Assembly (NCBI GenBank): GCA_000310025.1
Contig: FN649727.1
Location: 2,274,762-2,338,761, forward strand
DNA: 64,000 nucleotides
Source of the DNA: Ectocarpus siliculosus
Taxonomy: Eukaryota; Sar; Phaeophyceae; Ectocarpales; Ectocarpaceae
Direction of reading: 5' to 3'
Below are positions 33,493 through 50,739 of this stretch, one piece after another (the first letter of the stretch is position 1; the number at the start of each line of letters is the position of its first letter). The notes under the pieces are model-generated. The model did no database searches and was not told the DNA's origin. It saw only the letters and a list, made by a program, of their open reading frames with translations. Both the position numbers and the translations under genes were made by a program.

Positions 33493-34761
33493 CTAAGGTT
33501 GGTTATCTGGATTGTTTCCCCCCAGGCTCAATGCCCAGCGATTTATGTCATCTATGCCTGAGGGCGGAACACCTGCTGCGAACATCATCCATTCCGGGAA
33601 CATGATCATCCCGCGAGGGGGCACTTCACGAAACCCGAATATCCTTCGATTCAAGACATGCCACGGCGGCCTCTGCCTCGTGCGTGATACGTCATCCGCC
33701 CCACCTTCTAGCTCATTCTTACTGGTCCCTCTGAAGATGCAGGGGTCTTGTTGCGCTACTTTTAAGGTGCGATTTCGAAGCATTGCCCAAATTGGACGTG
33801 GCCTGTGCAGTTGTCGTGGTGGCTCTTTGGGGACCCACGACGCAGCCCTTACATCCAGAACTTCCTGGTTCGCCTCCGAGGGACTCAATGCAGTAGCCTG
33901 GGTTCTGGCGGCCACTAGGAATCGCCCCCTGCTTCCTGATGCGCCCTCGCGTACCGGAACTGACACCCTTCTAATGATGCGCGTCGTTTTGTGCGCTGGG
34001 CACCAGCCCCTTCTCTCCCTGGGTGCTGTTGTTTGTACCATATCTGACTTGATCTGATGCACCTCTGGTGGCCCCGGAAATCTAATCAACGCTTCCCGCT
34101 TCCGCAAGGCTGTTTCTACCACCTCCGTCCGTGTGCGGGCCGCTGTGGCGGAGTCGCACGACGACGAATCCTCGACAACTCCATGCGCTAGAATGGCAAC
34201 GCAAGTGCTTGGCGTCGTTGTTGCTGTCGACGATCGCTTCATTCTGCTGTTTTCAGAGGGACAAACCTCGTCCGTAGATGACACAGCGGTGCTCGCAACA
34301 CTGGTCAATAGACCACTGGTGCTCGGGTAGTGAGGTGACGGGAAAACACTACAGAAAGAAGGGCAGTCCTCCTCAGCAGCTCTGTGGGGTGAGTTGCTTC
34401 TACTGATATTGTCGTCTCGATTGATGGTGGAACGAACAAGGAGTGATACCCGCCACGGGATGGGGGGAGTGGATTCCTGGACGCGTGCAAGCGGCGTCTT
34501 GACACACGGACGGTAGCCGGAACATTGTGAGGTTGAAGTGCCAACCACACCTGTTTTTACGCCCTGAATAGCACCACCAACCACGCCATCTCCCGTCCGG
34601 CATACTTCCGAACCCGCAAGCTCTGGCTCCCGGCATCCCCCGCGCACGTTTGTGTAGCTATCGTACTGCCCAGCGCTCGCTGGTGGTGTCACCATATTAT
34701 GCCGTTGAACATGTATTGCAGAACACCGCCCGCATGTGCAGCCGTGTGTCGGAGGTATCAT
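33493..34761 (-). CDS. Orphan single-exon ORF, unknown function
   Basis: This is an uninterrupted frame of 422 codons from ATG 34761. I do not recognise the product. It is Ser/Thr/Arg/Pro-rich and probably mostly disordered, with no membrane segment or signal peptide. The C-terminal 60 residues look more structured (PPWHVLNRRIFGFREVPP, then MIMFPEWMMFAAGVPPSG). Length is the main argument for coding: such a run without stops is unlikely by chance at this base composition. The opposite strand is also open for 181 codons, which weakens that argument. It is convergent with the PRXL2 gene and divergent from the thioredoxin gene. It may be a lineage-specific gene, or one long exon of a larger one. 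Confidence 0.4.
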   Translation of the reverse strand: MIPPTHGCTCGRCSAIHVQRHNMVTPPASAGQYDSYTNVRGGCREPELAGSEVCRTGDGVVGGAIQGVKTGVVGTSTSQCSGYRPCVKTPLARVQESTPPIPWRVSLLVRSTINRDDNISRSNSPHRAAEEDCPSFCSVFPSPHYPSTSGLLTSVASTAVSSTDEVCPSENSRMKRSSTATTTPSTCVAILAHGVVEDSSSCDSATAARTRTEVVETALRKREALIRFPGPPEVHQIKSDMVQTTAPRERRGWCPAHKTTRIIRRVSVPVREGASGSRGRFLVAARTQATALSPSEANQEVLDVRAASWVPKEPPRQLHRPRPIWAMLRNRTLKVAQQDPCIFRGTSKNELEGGADDVSRTRQRPPWHVLNRRIFGFREVPPRGMIMFPEWMMFAAGVPPSGIDDINRWALSLGGNNPDNQP

Positions 34762-34778
34762 GCGGATGAGACAGACAG

Positions 34779-34810
<32 letters not shown>

Positions 34811-35016
34811 CAGGTACATGTAGTCGTTTTTTGTCGTTTTCATGTTTGTGCTTTTCAGTTACAAATCAACAACCCCAATAACGAACCAAAACGCCGTCGC
34901 GTTCTCCACGTATCCCCGGTTATCCCGCGCGGGGGCGCGGGGGTCATCTTCGCACAAGCTTTCCCCAAACGGCAAAACATCTCTCTCTTGCTCTCTTGCC
35001 CTGCCTCGAAGAAAGA
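34762..35016. promoter_or_regulatory. Shared upstream region with (AG)14
   Basis: Only 255 bp lie between the orphan ORF start (minus) and the thioredoxin ATG (plus). The stretch carries a perfect AG dinucleotide run at 34783-34810 close to the orphan ORF, in a position where GA repeats often act as promoter elements in other eukaryotes. A regulatory role here is inferred from position only. Confidence 0.4.
34783..34810. repeat. (AG)14 microsatellite
   Basis: 28 bp of uninterrupted AG units directly upstream of the orphan ORF ATG. Confidence 0.95.
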
Positions 35017-36968
35017 ATGACGCACGCAGCCCTGACTTGGTGCTTGGCAGTACTGTCGCTTTTTTCCAGAGATGATGCTTTCGTCGTCCGGCGATCTCTT
35101 TCAAGTGCATACAACCCCGCGGCTGGCAGGCGCTCGAAACATGAGGCAAGTGAATTTTGTTGTACACAATTGTTTGTGCATAGTCTTAGACGATGCGGAT
35201 GTGGTACGTTTCACAGAAGACGGCACGTGTCCGTACGTCCGCGCGCTTTGTCATAGGATCACTTTCTTGCTTGTGACCTGTGACAGGGATGATCAATACT
35301 ACTTCTTTAGGCACGGTGGCGCTTTTGTCGTCGATACGACGGCTTATCAAGGTTGCTTGTCTCTCGATCGTTGTTTCCGAAGCAGGTGATCTTTGACTCT
35401 CGATGGAACCGGGATTCACCACCCGTTGTCAACCTACGGGGTGGAGGGGGACAGGTAGGGCGCTGCGGGGAGCTGCTTGATGAATGGGCTCTTTGGTTCA
35501 GAGGCAAATTCCCTCAAGGCCGTACTTGCAACAACGACAAGCACGATATTGTGTGGACCAAGCGTAGCTACAAACAGGGTTGATCGCGCGCAGCGCGCAG
35601 CAGGCACGTCATGGACGTCTACATGTACCTCCTTACGTTTCCAGGCACCAACTATTTACCATGAATGACAGACACATGTCATCACACTCAGAAAAGATCC
35701 ACGCGCCTCCTCGTTGCAGAGTACCTCGACACACGACATGGCGTGCGGGGTGTAGTTTTTTACGGCTTAAAGTTTGTCCGAACAGGAGTCACCCTGTGTA
35801 TCCACCAAGTCAAGGTTGCCACGACGTACTGCTTGTACGGTCACACCTTACCGCCGTACCGAGTACAGGGTGCGGTATTGTTTCAAGGGCTCTTATCACT
35901 ACGACGTGGTATCCTACGTCCCTTGGGATATTTTGTACCACAGGGCACACACTCAACAGGAGCTCTGCTCGACCACGCCCGACAGAGATGACGTCGTGGA
36001 CGCCGAGGCGCTGTTGTGGAGGTGTCGCTGCGGTTCCACGATGATGCGTACCCTGTCAGCGTGTTCGTTTCTACAAGATATATGTACCCGCTGATATATC
36101 CTTGCATGCAGGTGCAGCAGGTCGCCACGCAAGAGGAGCTCGAACAGGTTATCTCCAACAGCAATGGTGCTCTCGTAGTGATCGACTTCACAGCAACGTG
36201 GTGTGGTCCCTGCCAGAAGATTTCGCCTGTGTTTGAGCTCCTGAGCCAGGAGTTGACAGACGTGGTGTTCTTAAAGGTCGATGTGGACGAAAACGAGGTG
36301 AAGGGTGTAACGGATACCGAGGTTTGACAGGGGTTGGTGGCGCAACCCGTTAGTCTTGATCGAAGGTGTTTCTATACCAATTTCAACCATGGGGGGCATG
36401 CGTCGACACAGCTGGGGGTTGAGTATAGTGCCGATGTTGGATGACTTAGTGTTTTATCAGGTGCTGCCCCCAGCCTCGTCCCAAACGGCGTCTTTGGCTA
36501 GCGGCTGTCATCTGTAGGTATTCCGTAATGGCGTGTCCCCCGCGTGGTGCTGCTCTCGCAACAAGTTTTTTGAAAATGCGAAGCGAAAGGAGAGCAGGAA
36601 GAAGTCACGTGACGCTGTGGTATCTCCAGGATGATGTATTTCTCCTGCCCGCAGCAACGGCAACCACTTTCGTTACGGTGTCCACCACACCACCACACGA
36701 ACGTCCAGACTAACCCCCACCCGAATCCCTACTCCGTCTGGCATTGCTGTAGGAAACCGCGCAAAAGTACGACGTCGTTCAGATGCCCACCTTTCTGTTC
36801 ATGAGAAAAGGTGAGGTGGTGGATCAGTTCTCTGGTGCTAGCGTCGCTATGCTGCGAGAGAAGATCGAGGCTCTCCGAGGGGATGGGAGCAACGCCGAGG
36901 CGGCAGAACATTGTGAGCCGGAGGAAGGCGGGGACACGGAAGCGGCAGAAGACGTGACGGACTCTTGA
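35017..36968 (+). CDS. Thioredoxin with secretory/plastid-type leader and acidic tail
   Basis: It reduces protein disulfides. Four exons in phase 0: 35017-35145, 35386-35454, 36112-36297, 36753-36968 (199 aa). Exon 1 encodes a signal peptide (hydrophobic LTWCLAVLSLF), then DDA-FVVRRSLS with a basic stretch. Heterokont plastid precursors have a signal peptide, then Phe at the cleavage site (ASAFAP motif), then a basic transit peptide, so import into the complex plastid is likely. Exon 2 is a short Gly-rich link. Exon 3 has the active site FTATWCGPCQKISP (Cys 97 and Cys 100) and KVDVDENE. Exon 4 has YDVVQMPTF with the cis-Pro, then helix LREKIEALRG and an unusual acidic tail of 28 residues. Intron 1 uses a GC donor (gag|gcaagt); the GT alternative four bases on would bring an in-frame stop. 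Plain ER or secreted location is the alternative. Confidence 0.9.
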
Positions 36969-38050
36969 GCGTCGGGTTTTCTTCCGAATGCGAACACGGA
37001 ACAAGTTCACGAAACTCTGAAATCAGGCGGTAGAAGTCGCAGTTTGCTGTGCGGTCAAGATGATACCCCGGCGGTATCTCAAGCGCAGTCTTGTGGAAAG
37101 GATGGGACTGGCCCTGCCTTTCAGACACACCTTCAATCGTGTGGTTGGACGTATACTTTCAAGTAGTCGCGTGGCCAAGAGCAATTGCGGCAAGGTGTGA
37201 GGTTTTGTGTCATGGCGCAAGTCGCTTTGAAACAAAAAGAATCGCGTTTTGGTTCTCTCTCGCGGGTGTTGCGCACGTGCCAAGAATTGTGGGATGAGGT
37301 TGCCCGAAAGGAATCCTCGAACGAGTTCTCTGGATGGTACAGGTGCTGGGTTCAGATCCTGGCACATGCACTGGTTGAAAATGTTGTGAGTTTGCATGGT
37401 TGAGGGCAAGGTGACCGCTCAACTTCGCGTCAAAACTGAAGGTGCACATCGTAGAGGGCCTCCTTGACCCCGGATCGTAGCTCCTACGCATAGAAGACAA
37501 GTTCGTGCGGTAGGTCGATACTGCGAGCGACGGCGGTACGTCAGGTGGAACCATTGACCAGAACAATGATGCATGCTAGCTTGCCCATCCGGGCGTAAGG
37601 TTGATATATTTCAAGAACTTGTGTGTCTACGGGATTGGCCATTCCAAAGCAGCTTGATTCAATCGGTGTTTTCACCTTTGTGGAAATTGAAAGCCTTAAA
37701 CTATGCACGTCTCCACATACGTATCCTGTGTGCCGCCTTCCTAGTTCACTATTTAGCGTACCTCATGCGTAGATGCGGGGTCGGTTGATACGACAACCCG
37801 CGCTACCTTGCGAATTGCAGACAGCAATCGGTTCCTCGTGAGAAGCGTAAACGAGAAGCGTAACCAAACCACGGCGCCGCAAAAAAACAAGGCAACACCC
37901 CAAGCCTAAACAACGCCAGGGTACGGCTGCAGTACTTGAACGGAGTCACAACCGTACGGAGCGGGGACTAGACACGCCAAGCGCTTCCCTGAAAGTATCT
38001 CCGGCCTGCCGGTGGCGAAGCTTGAGTAACGACCCCCGAGCACGAAAGAG
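36969..38050. other. Convergent intergenic region
   Basis: The thioredoxin and malic enzyme genes end towards each other across 1.1 kb. No exon, repeat or RNA could be supported; it presumably holds both 3' UTRs. Confidence 0.45.
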
Positions 38051-44809
<6,759 letters not shown>

Positions 44810-45667
44810 AGTAGAGATAAAAGACCATAGAATGAATGTATAATGTGCACTAATTGGGATCAGCACTACAGCGCGAGTTGTGGCAGAATAACCAAAAACA
44901 CTGCGCGGAGAGACTGCTTCCCGATGTGATTCCAGGATTTGTAATGTCTGCATAAAAAAAGAAACATGGAATTTTTTCCATAGGCGCGAACACGTGTGTC
45001 GAGTCTAGACATCTAGACCACGAGTTGGGCAAGTTCAGTGCACACAAGTTACATGTAATGTAGCATATGCAGGCAGTGTTCAGCATGCAACACACAGGAT
45101 GCTGAAGGTGAAGTTCTCGTGCCCTACTTGACGAGCAAAGCAACAAGGCGACCATCCCCGACGGAATGAATGTTGATTAACCATGGCCGCTGGAGTAATC
45201 GCTACTCCATGCTGGATTCCTACACCTGACCTGTGAGTCGTGCATTGTTGAACTATGTAAGCCAGCAGGTCCCGCTCCAGACGCGACTGGGTTGTTGGTG
45301 CCCTCGCTGCAGATCAATATAGAGAGCGAAACTGAGACGAAAAGCCAAATCGTCGCCCTCGCCGCGAACTTAGGTGTGCCCCGTTGAAGCGCAGCGGTGG
45401 ACATGGGCTGAGAAACCCTCACACTCACTGCACGCTGTCGCGCTGTCACTCCGGTGCCACCCCGGTGTCACTCCCTGGGTGCTCCGTGCCACTCTTGCTT
45501 GTTCCGCCGCAAAGTCGCGGCGCGCGCGTTGCCCAACATCGCCTCATTATGTTTCGAACACCCCCAACAAAATGTGCTGCTCTCTCTGCTGCCTGCTGCC
45601 CCGTGTGGTGTCACACGACTCAGGAAATCAGCATTGCACTACACGGGCGGCATACACGCGCGAAGAT
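44810..45667. promoter_or_regulatory. Divergent malic enzyme/AAA ATPase upstream region
   Basis: Start sites point away from each other across about 0.86 kb. No exon is supported. If the malic enzyme first exon is not the one proposed, its true first exon would lie here or just below 44809. Confidence 0.4.
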
Positions 45668-48600
45668 ATGGCATCGACGTTGTCTCTAGTGAAGGGAGCT
45701 ACTGCTTTGGTGAGCCTCCATGGTTTTACTCGTATGAGCAAGACACCCCTTGATTTTGATTTTTTTTGCTCCGTACTGGAACTCCTGCCTCCCAGGTCAT
45801 GGCGGCGTGGTAGCGCGTTTGCAAGTCAAAGGTGACCCTTCAGCCCCTCGCCATATCAGCGTGATGATCCCAGCTATGTCGAGGTCACCCCACAACCCAC
45901 CATTGCTGCTTCTCGTACCGAATTCGATCTCTTCTCAGGCCACCGCTGGTCTGGCGAACCTGCACAATGACGATGATCTGATAAGCTACGATTCCTTGGT
46001 GAAAGCCAGGGGCCTGCTCGACCTGATCTTCGAGCTTCCTTCTTTCGAGATGGAGCTAGGTGAGTTATCGGGTGCATACTTGATGCCCTACGTCGCTTGT
46101 GGGTAGACTATAGCACATGGTCTACGGAGACGCGGGAGTGAGCAACACCGTGATAGGAACTCATGATTCAATCAAAGCTCCGGCAGACACTCCCCAAGGC
46201 TGCAGCTACAGGCGGGATATGCATTCAATACCAAACTCTTTGCCGAACTTACAATACAAACAATGGGAGGCCCCGCAACAACATCGCGTGTCAAACACTA
46301 AAACGTGAAAGTCTTGAGCATCGAGTAGAATGTTAAGGTCAAATCAAATTACTCCGTCTGTCCGATCGGGCAGGGAGATATTCAGCGTCGTTAGAGCTCT
46401 GTGGAAGCATCCTGAATCGGTCAATCCGTCGGAGGCGACATGCATTGGAGAAGAAGCCGCCTGTGCGAACGAGAGGCCACAACATTCCATCGCAGTCGGT
46501 GAGTTTAGACTGGGCGCGCATAAATCCATTAAGAATATGCACCCGTGTTCAAAGGCTCGACAGCGAACCTCGTTATTTCCCACCTGTCTCTGTGATTTCT
46601 TAGAGTTACTGTAGTACAGGTTCCTCAAGGCTGCTACGACCCTCCTTGCGGTCGACGGTAACCACACCCTTTTGCTTTTCTCTTCGCATCATCTAGACGT
46701 CTTCGTCTTCGGGAGGTCAGGCAGCTGAGCACAAAAATGGTTCCTTCGCTGGAGCAGCGCCAGTAGGGTCGCCAACTCGTAGCATGAGCACCATGCCGAC
46801 GGCTTGGGAGCCCGACGAGGCCCTGACGTTCGACTCCCTTGTAGGCAACGAAGCTGCAAAGAGGGCTCTGTTCGAGCACGTCGTGTTGCCGCTCAAACTA
46901 TCAGAAGAAGCGCGAGGCTCCCTATTCGGTGTGTGGAAATATTTGGTTGGCCGTTGAGAACAACACGGATATGTTGCACAAGCCAGCGTGCCTAGCTTCC
47001 ATACACCTCTGCAGAATTGTGCATATCAGGTTGGCTGCCTTTTAGCCTTCGTTACAACAGTAGTATCATGCATGACATGTCATAGTTTTGCACGAGCCAT
47101 GATGTTCATGCGCATCATGGTTGCCTACGCCTGTGCTTTCGGGCCAAGTTCCACTGCCAGTCATACCCTCTGTGTGGCCCTTCAGTCGGTCTCAGGTCTT
47201 CAGGAAACAACGTCCTCCTCCATGGACCGCCGGGCACAGGCAAGACCACGATCGCCCAGGCGGCTAGTCAGGAGGCGGGCGCAGCCTTCTACTCTGTGGT
47301 TCCGAGTTCAATTCTATCCAAGTACCAGGGTGAGTGAGATTAAGTCATGCATGGGTTCAACCAAGATTCCAACCTAGGATGTTACTAGGCACTAAATATC
47401 GAGTCTGCCCAATGAAATATTCTGTGCACGTGATCCCCTCCGTCATTCGCTAAATACAACCTTTCTCCCTGTGTTTTGCATGTGTCTTCCCCGTCGATCG
47501 CCTATTGTCGAAACCTGCCGCGCTGTATGTTGCATGTGCCTACATTTTATTACAGGTGAAAGCGAGCGGGTCCTCCACCAGCTCTTTGACGACGCGAAGA
47601 AAACCAAGCCTAGCGTCATCTTTCTTGACGAGCTGGACGCTCTGGTACATGTTTGGCGTCTAACTGACTGGACAACGATTGTGGGAGGGGGCTACAAAGG
47701 GGTTATTCGTCCTGTATGAGCACGATACACTAATCACTTTTGTCACCGCTGTGGCGCGCAATGGCTGACCAACACTCATGCCAACTCCTCCGCCACACAC
47801 TCCGTCGTTTCAGGCTCCGAGTCGAGATGCCCAAGATGATGGTGAGGTGTGCTTGGCTTTGTTTTGAGGGAGCGAGGTTAGCCCCCCCTGGGTTCGAAAC
47901 GCTCGTTTGTTGGTTTTCACCGTCGGGTTCAAGGGCCGCTGAGCTATGTACGTTGTCGTGGCTGGGAGAAAGAACGGGGTTGTGCTTCTGTAGAGAGTAT
48001 GGTCCAACTTTCAAGAGACCCGGACATCAGTTTCACGCATTCTAACACTGGCTGTCTCGGGTTGTGCTTCTGTAGAGAGTATGGCCCAACTTTCAAGAGA
48101 CCCGGACATCAGTTTCACGCATTCTAACACTGGCTGTCTCTAACATTGACTGTTGCTGCCGTCCCAAGTTCAAACACGCCGCCTGCTGGCCGAGATCCTC
48201 CTCCAGACTTCTCAGCTTCGACCGAAGGATCAAGTTGTGATCATTGCCGCCACCAACCGCATGGGTAAGATTATTTCAACCGCATGGGTAAGCTTGTATG
48301 CGGGAGCTAACGAAGGTAGAAAAAACAATTTACAAAAAGATTGTCTGGCGTATAAACCTAAGGCAGGTAAATGCTTTGTTTATAACCCCCCCGCGCTTTC
48401 TACCACCTCTTCGCTAACGGTGGTTCTCATTTGCAGATGACATCGATATTGCTCTCCTGCGACGCTTCCATAGCCGTGTCTTTGTTGGTCCACCGAACCA
48501 CAAGGAGAGGATGGACATGATCGTCAGCTTCATGGAAGGAATTGAGCACTCCCTCGACTCAACGCAGATATCGGCCCTGGCCGATCGTGTGTCCGAATGG

Positions 48601-49025
48601 AGCGGGTCTGATATCAAGGTTGTATACGTAGTGTAGACTCAGCAAGGGTGCGTGATGAGGAATTATTGCAGCAAACAAGCCTGAAACAATTGCAGCTTTG
48701 TGCGTGGAAACAGCCCAGTGCACGTTTGTTCGTCTCTACACCGTCTGTAAGTCCCCGGACAACTCGGATCTCGAGTAACATCACAGCGGGCGGAGTGCCC
48801 TTCTTTCATGTACCACTCATTTTCCGCCGCCATGATTCCTTCCGCCAGCAGAGTCTCTGCCGGGAGGCATGCATGGGACCAGTTCGTTCCCTATACGAAC
48901 ACGAAAGAGATCTGGAGAAAGTCTTTTCGCGTCAACCGCCCGGGGGGGGCGCAGTGGCGCTGAGACCCGTTGAGATGTCTGACTGTGGTGAGGAGTACTA
49001 CAAGCCTTTTCGTCGGTGCTCGTAG
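45668..49025 (+). CDS. AAA ATPase, katanin/VPS4/spastin (meiotic) class
   Basis: ATP-driven remodelling; family members sever microtubules or disassemble ESCRT-III. Exons: 45668-45709, 45939-46059, 46716-46928, 47186-47329, 47556-47644, 47814-47841, 48169-48264, 48437-48618, 48852-49025 (about 362 aa, frames agree). The N-terminus is short ([14 protein letters not shown]) with no MIT-type domain evident. The AAA core has [19 protein letters not shown], Walker [10 protein letters not shown], pore region [12 protein letters not shown], Walker [11 protein letters not shown] (DELD where most relatives have DEID), sensor-1 IIAATNR, arginine fingers LLRRFHSR, and the C-terminal helices [18 protein letters not shown]. 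The end is uncertain: the frame stops at 49025 after VEMSD, but HQAVHNEGTKT at 49036-49065 resembles the usual last helix and may be a further exon. The family is sure; the subfamily is not. Confidence 0.9.
47978..48140. repeat. Tandem duplication, two 82-bp units in AAA gene intron
   Basis: Units begin ttgtgcttctgtagagag at 47980 and 48062 and are identical except at a few positions (ggtcc against ggccc). They lie in the intron before the sensor-1 exon; the second copy ends about 28 bp before the acceptor. Confidence 0.9.
48253..48293 (+). repeat. Duplicated 5' splice site
   Basis: The 16-mer caaccgcatgggtaag occurs at 48253 and again at 48278. The first spans the exon 7 end and its donor. 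The second is a perfect copy of the same donor 25 bp into the intron. Use of the second would add 25 nt and shift the frame. Confidence 0.9.
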
Positions 49026-50739
49026 TCGTAAAAGTTTTCATCAGGCCGTGCACAACGAAGGTACAAAAACATAGTTTTCGTAGTTGGCTGCACTCAGCGG
49101 CGGTGCGACTGGTTCTGGCACACCGTGGTGACGTCCGGCTTCCGAATATTTCCGCGTAGTCGCTAGCTGATACGCGCCCAACGCCGTGCGCATGCAACAG
49201 ACACGGCGTACAGAACCCTTATGGGCAGCTCGGTGTCCCTGAACCAAGACCAAGGCCATCACCAAGTTCTAGAGACCGAAGAGCTTGTAGGCGACGAGCT
49301 CATCGGAGAGGCGGACGGACAGACGGAAGAACGTGGGGTCGGAGAAGAGCTGGCCTGTACGGAGCGAGGGTCGCAGCAAGGCTTCGTTGATGAAGCGGCT
49401 TCAGAGATGGGGGACTAGCATACTCTGGGAAAGTGATGAGCATAGTTGATCGATCAATAGTTCGTGGATATTGATCCTTGAGACACATGTTCCGTTCGCT
49501 GCTGTTGACACAAAAAAAGCAAGCCACAGAAACGGGGAATCTCTCAGTCGATGAGATACACGTGCTAGGTACAGGTAGCTTTGAAGCTACATAGGCAATA
49601 CAATCACAGAACAAGTGACGAAGTAAGAACTCGGCCATGAATGATGATTAGTTATTGGATTGCAGTTGTAGAGGGGACTGTAGGTTCGCGACGGTACCCG
49701 GGACGGTGGCGGGTGGCCCTCGTTGCCGTGGGTACGTTCACTGATCTACGCGGCTCATACATACCAAGAGAGACGTCTGGAATGTATCGGCACAGTGTTG
49801 TCTGCCAGAGAAGCACCACCCTCTTTGCGACATCACGCGCTGCTCACAGCCGCGGGCGTAGGCGTCAATTTGTTTTATTGTTGTGTTGTGTACCACATGA
49901 ATACGAAGGGCATACAGACCTATCGTCCTTTCCTTGTTTCTGAGAGGCGACGTGGATCACCGACTCTAGGGTTGTTTCTCGTACGCCGCTATGCCAACGA
50001 CGAAAAGCTCGGGGTGTTGCACTAACAATCCCCGAACCCGTCAACCCGTAAATATCGCCGTTCGGTTCAGCATGCGCATAGCATCCTTCCAACGTGAAGC
50101 TATTCTGAACGTCGGGGATTAGGAGCCAACATACCTCGTTTATTTATCTCATCGCCCCCCCTCGCGGGTCTGATTTGCTGGCTTGGCTACCGCCCCCACT
50201 GCCACCCACGCGTTCCCCCAACACACTGTCGGTCAAAATTTCGGCGTACCAGCGCTTTTGTTACTACCGGGGGGAGATCCGGTGTGGATCTGCAAGCAAT
50301 GTTTCCATCAGCGTAAAATCGAGCACCACCTCGCTGGTAATTCTTCTGACAAACACACAAGCAAGTTGCGCTATTGTAGGTGACAAATTTAAAGAACGAG
50401 ACCAGCACCCCCAGGGACGTTTCGCCCCGACATCATTTTTCTGTTTCTTTTTCTCCCCCCTCTGCCATTGAGAACGCCCCGAGGATGTTAGTTAAAAAAA
50501 AATGTTACTGCGCCCTGTTCGTGCCTCCGCGCCTTCCCGCGGTATTTGGGTTGCGTATGGGGACTTTGTTAACCCAGGACCGAAGTCGACGATACAAACC
50601 GTGATAAACACAAAAACGTGCTCCTTCAGCACACATAGTAGAGAAGATAAAATTACACACGAACTGCGCGTGTTCTCTCTCGAGGGGCCCCGCACTCGGA
50701 CCCCTAACCGCATACACCCCCTACACACATACTTCCTAT
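49026..50739. other. Gene-poor region after AAA gene
   Basis: Apart from a possible last AAA exon near 49036-49065, no exon is supported. Open frames at 49221-49418 (+, acidic, 65 codons) and 50183-50383 (+, with a CxxC pair WICKQC and later His residues) have no neighbours that make them part of a gene. Confidence 0.4.

Noticed and set aside
49221-49418. 65-codon acidic ORF after the AAA gene
   Set aside because: Short, low complexity, no acceptor in phase with the AAA gene and no known family.
50183-50383. Possible zinc-finger-like ORF with CxxC and His residues
   Set aside because: Spacing does not fit a BED or C2H2 finger and no transposase follows; left unassigned.
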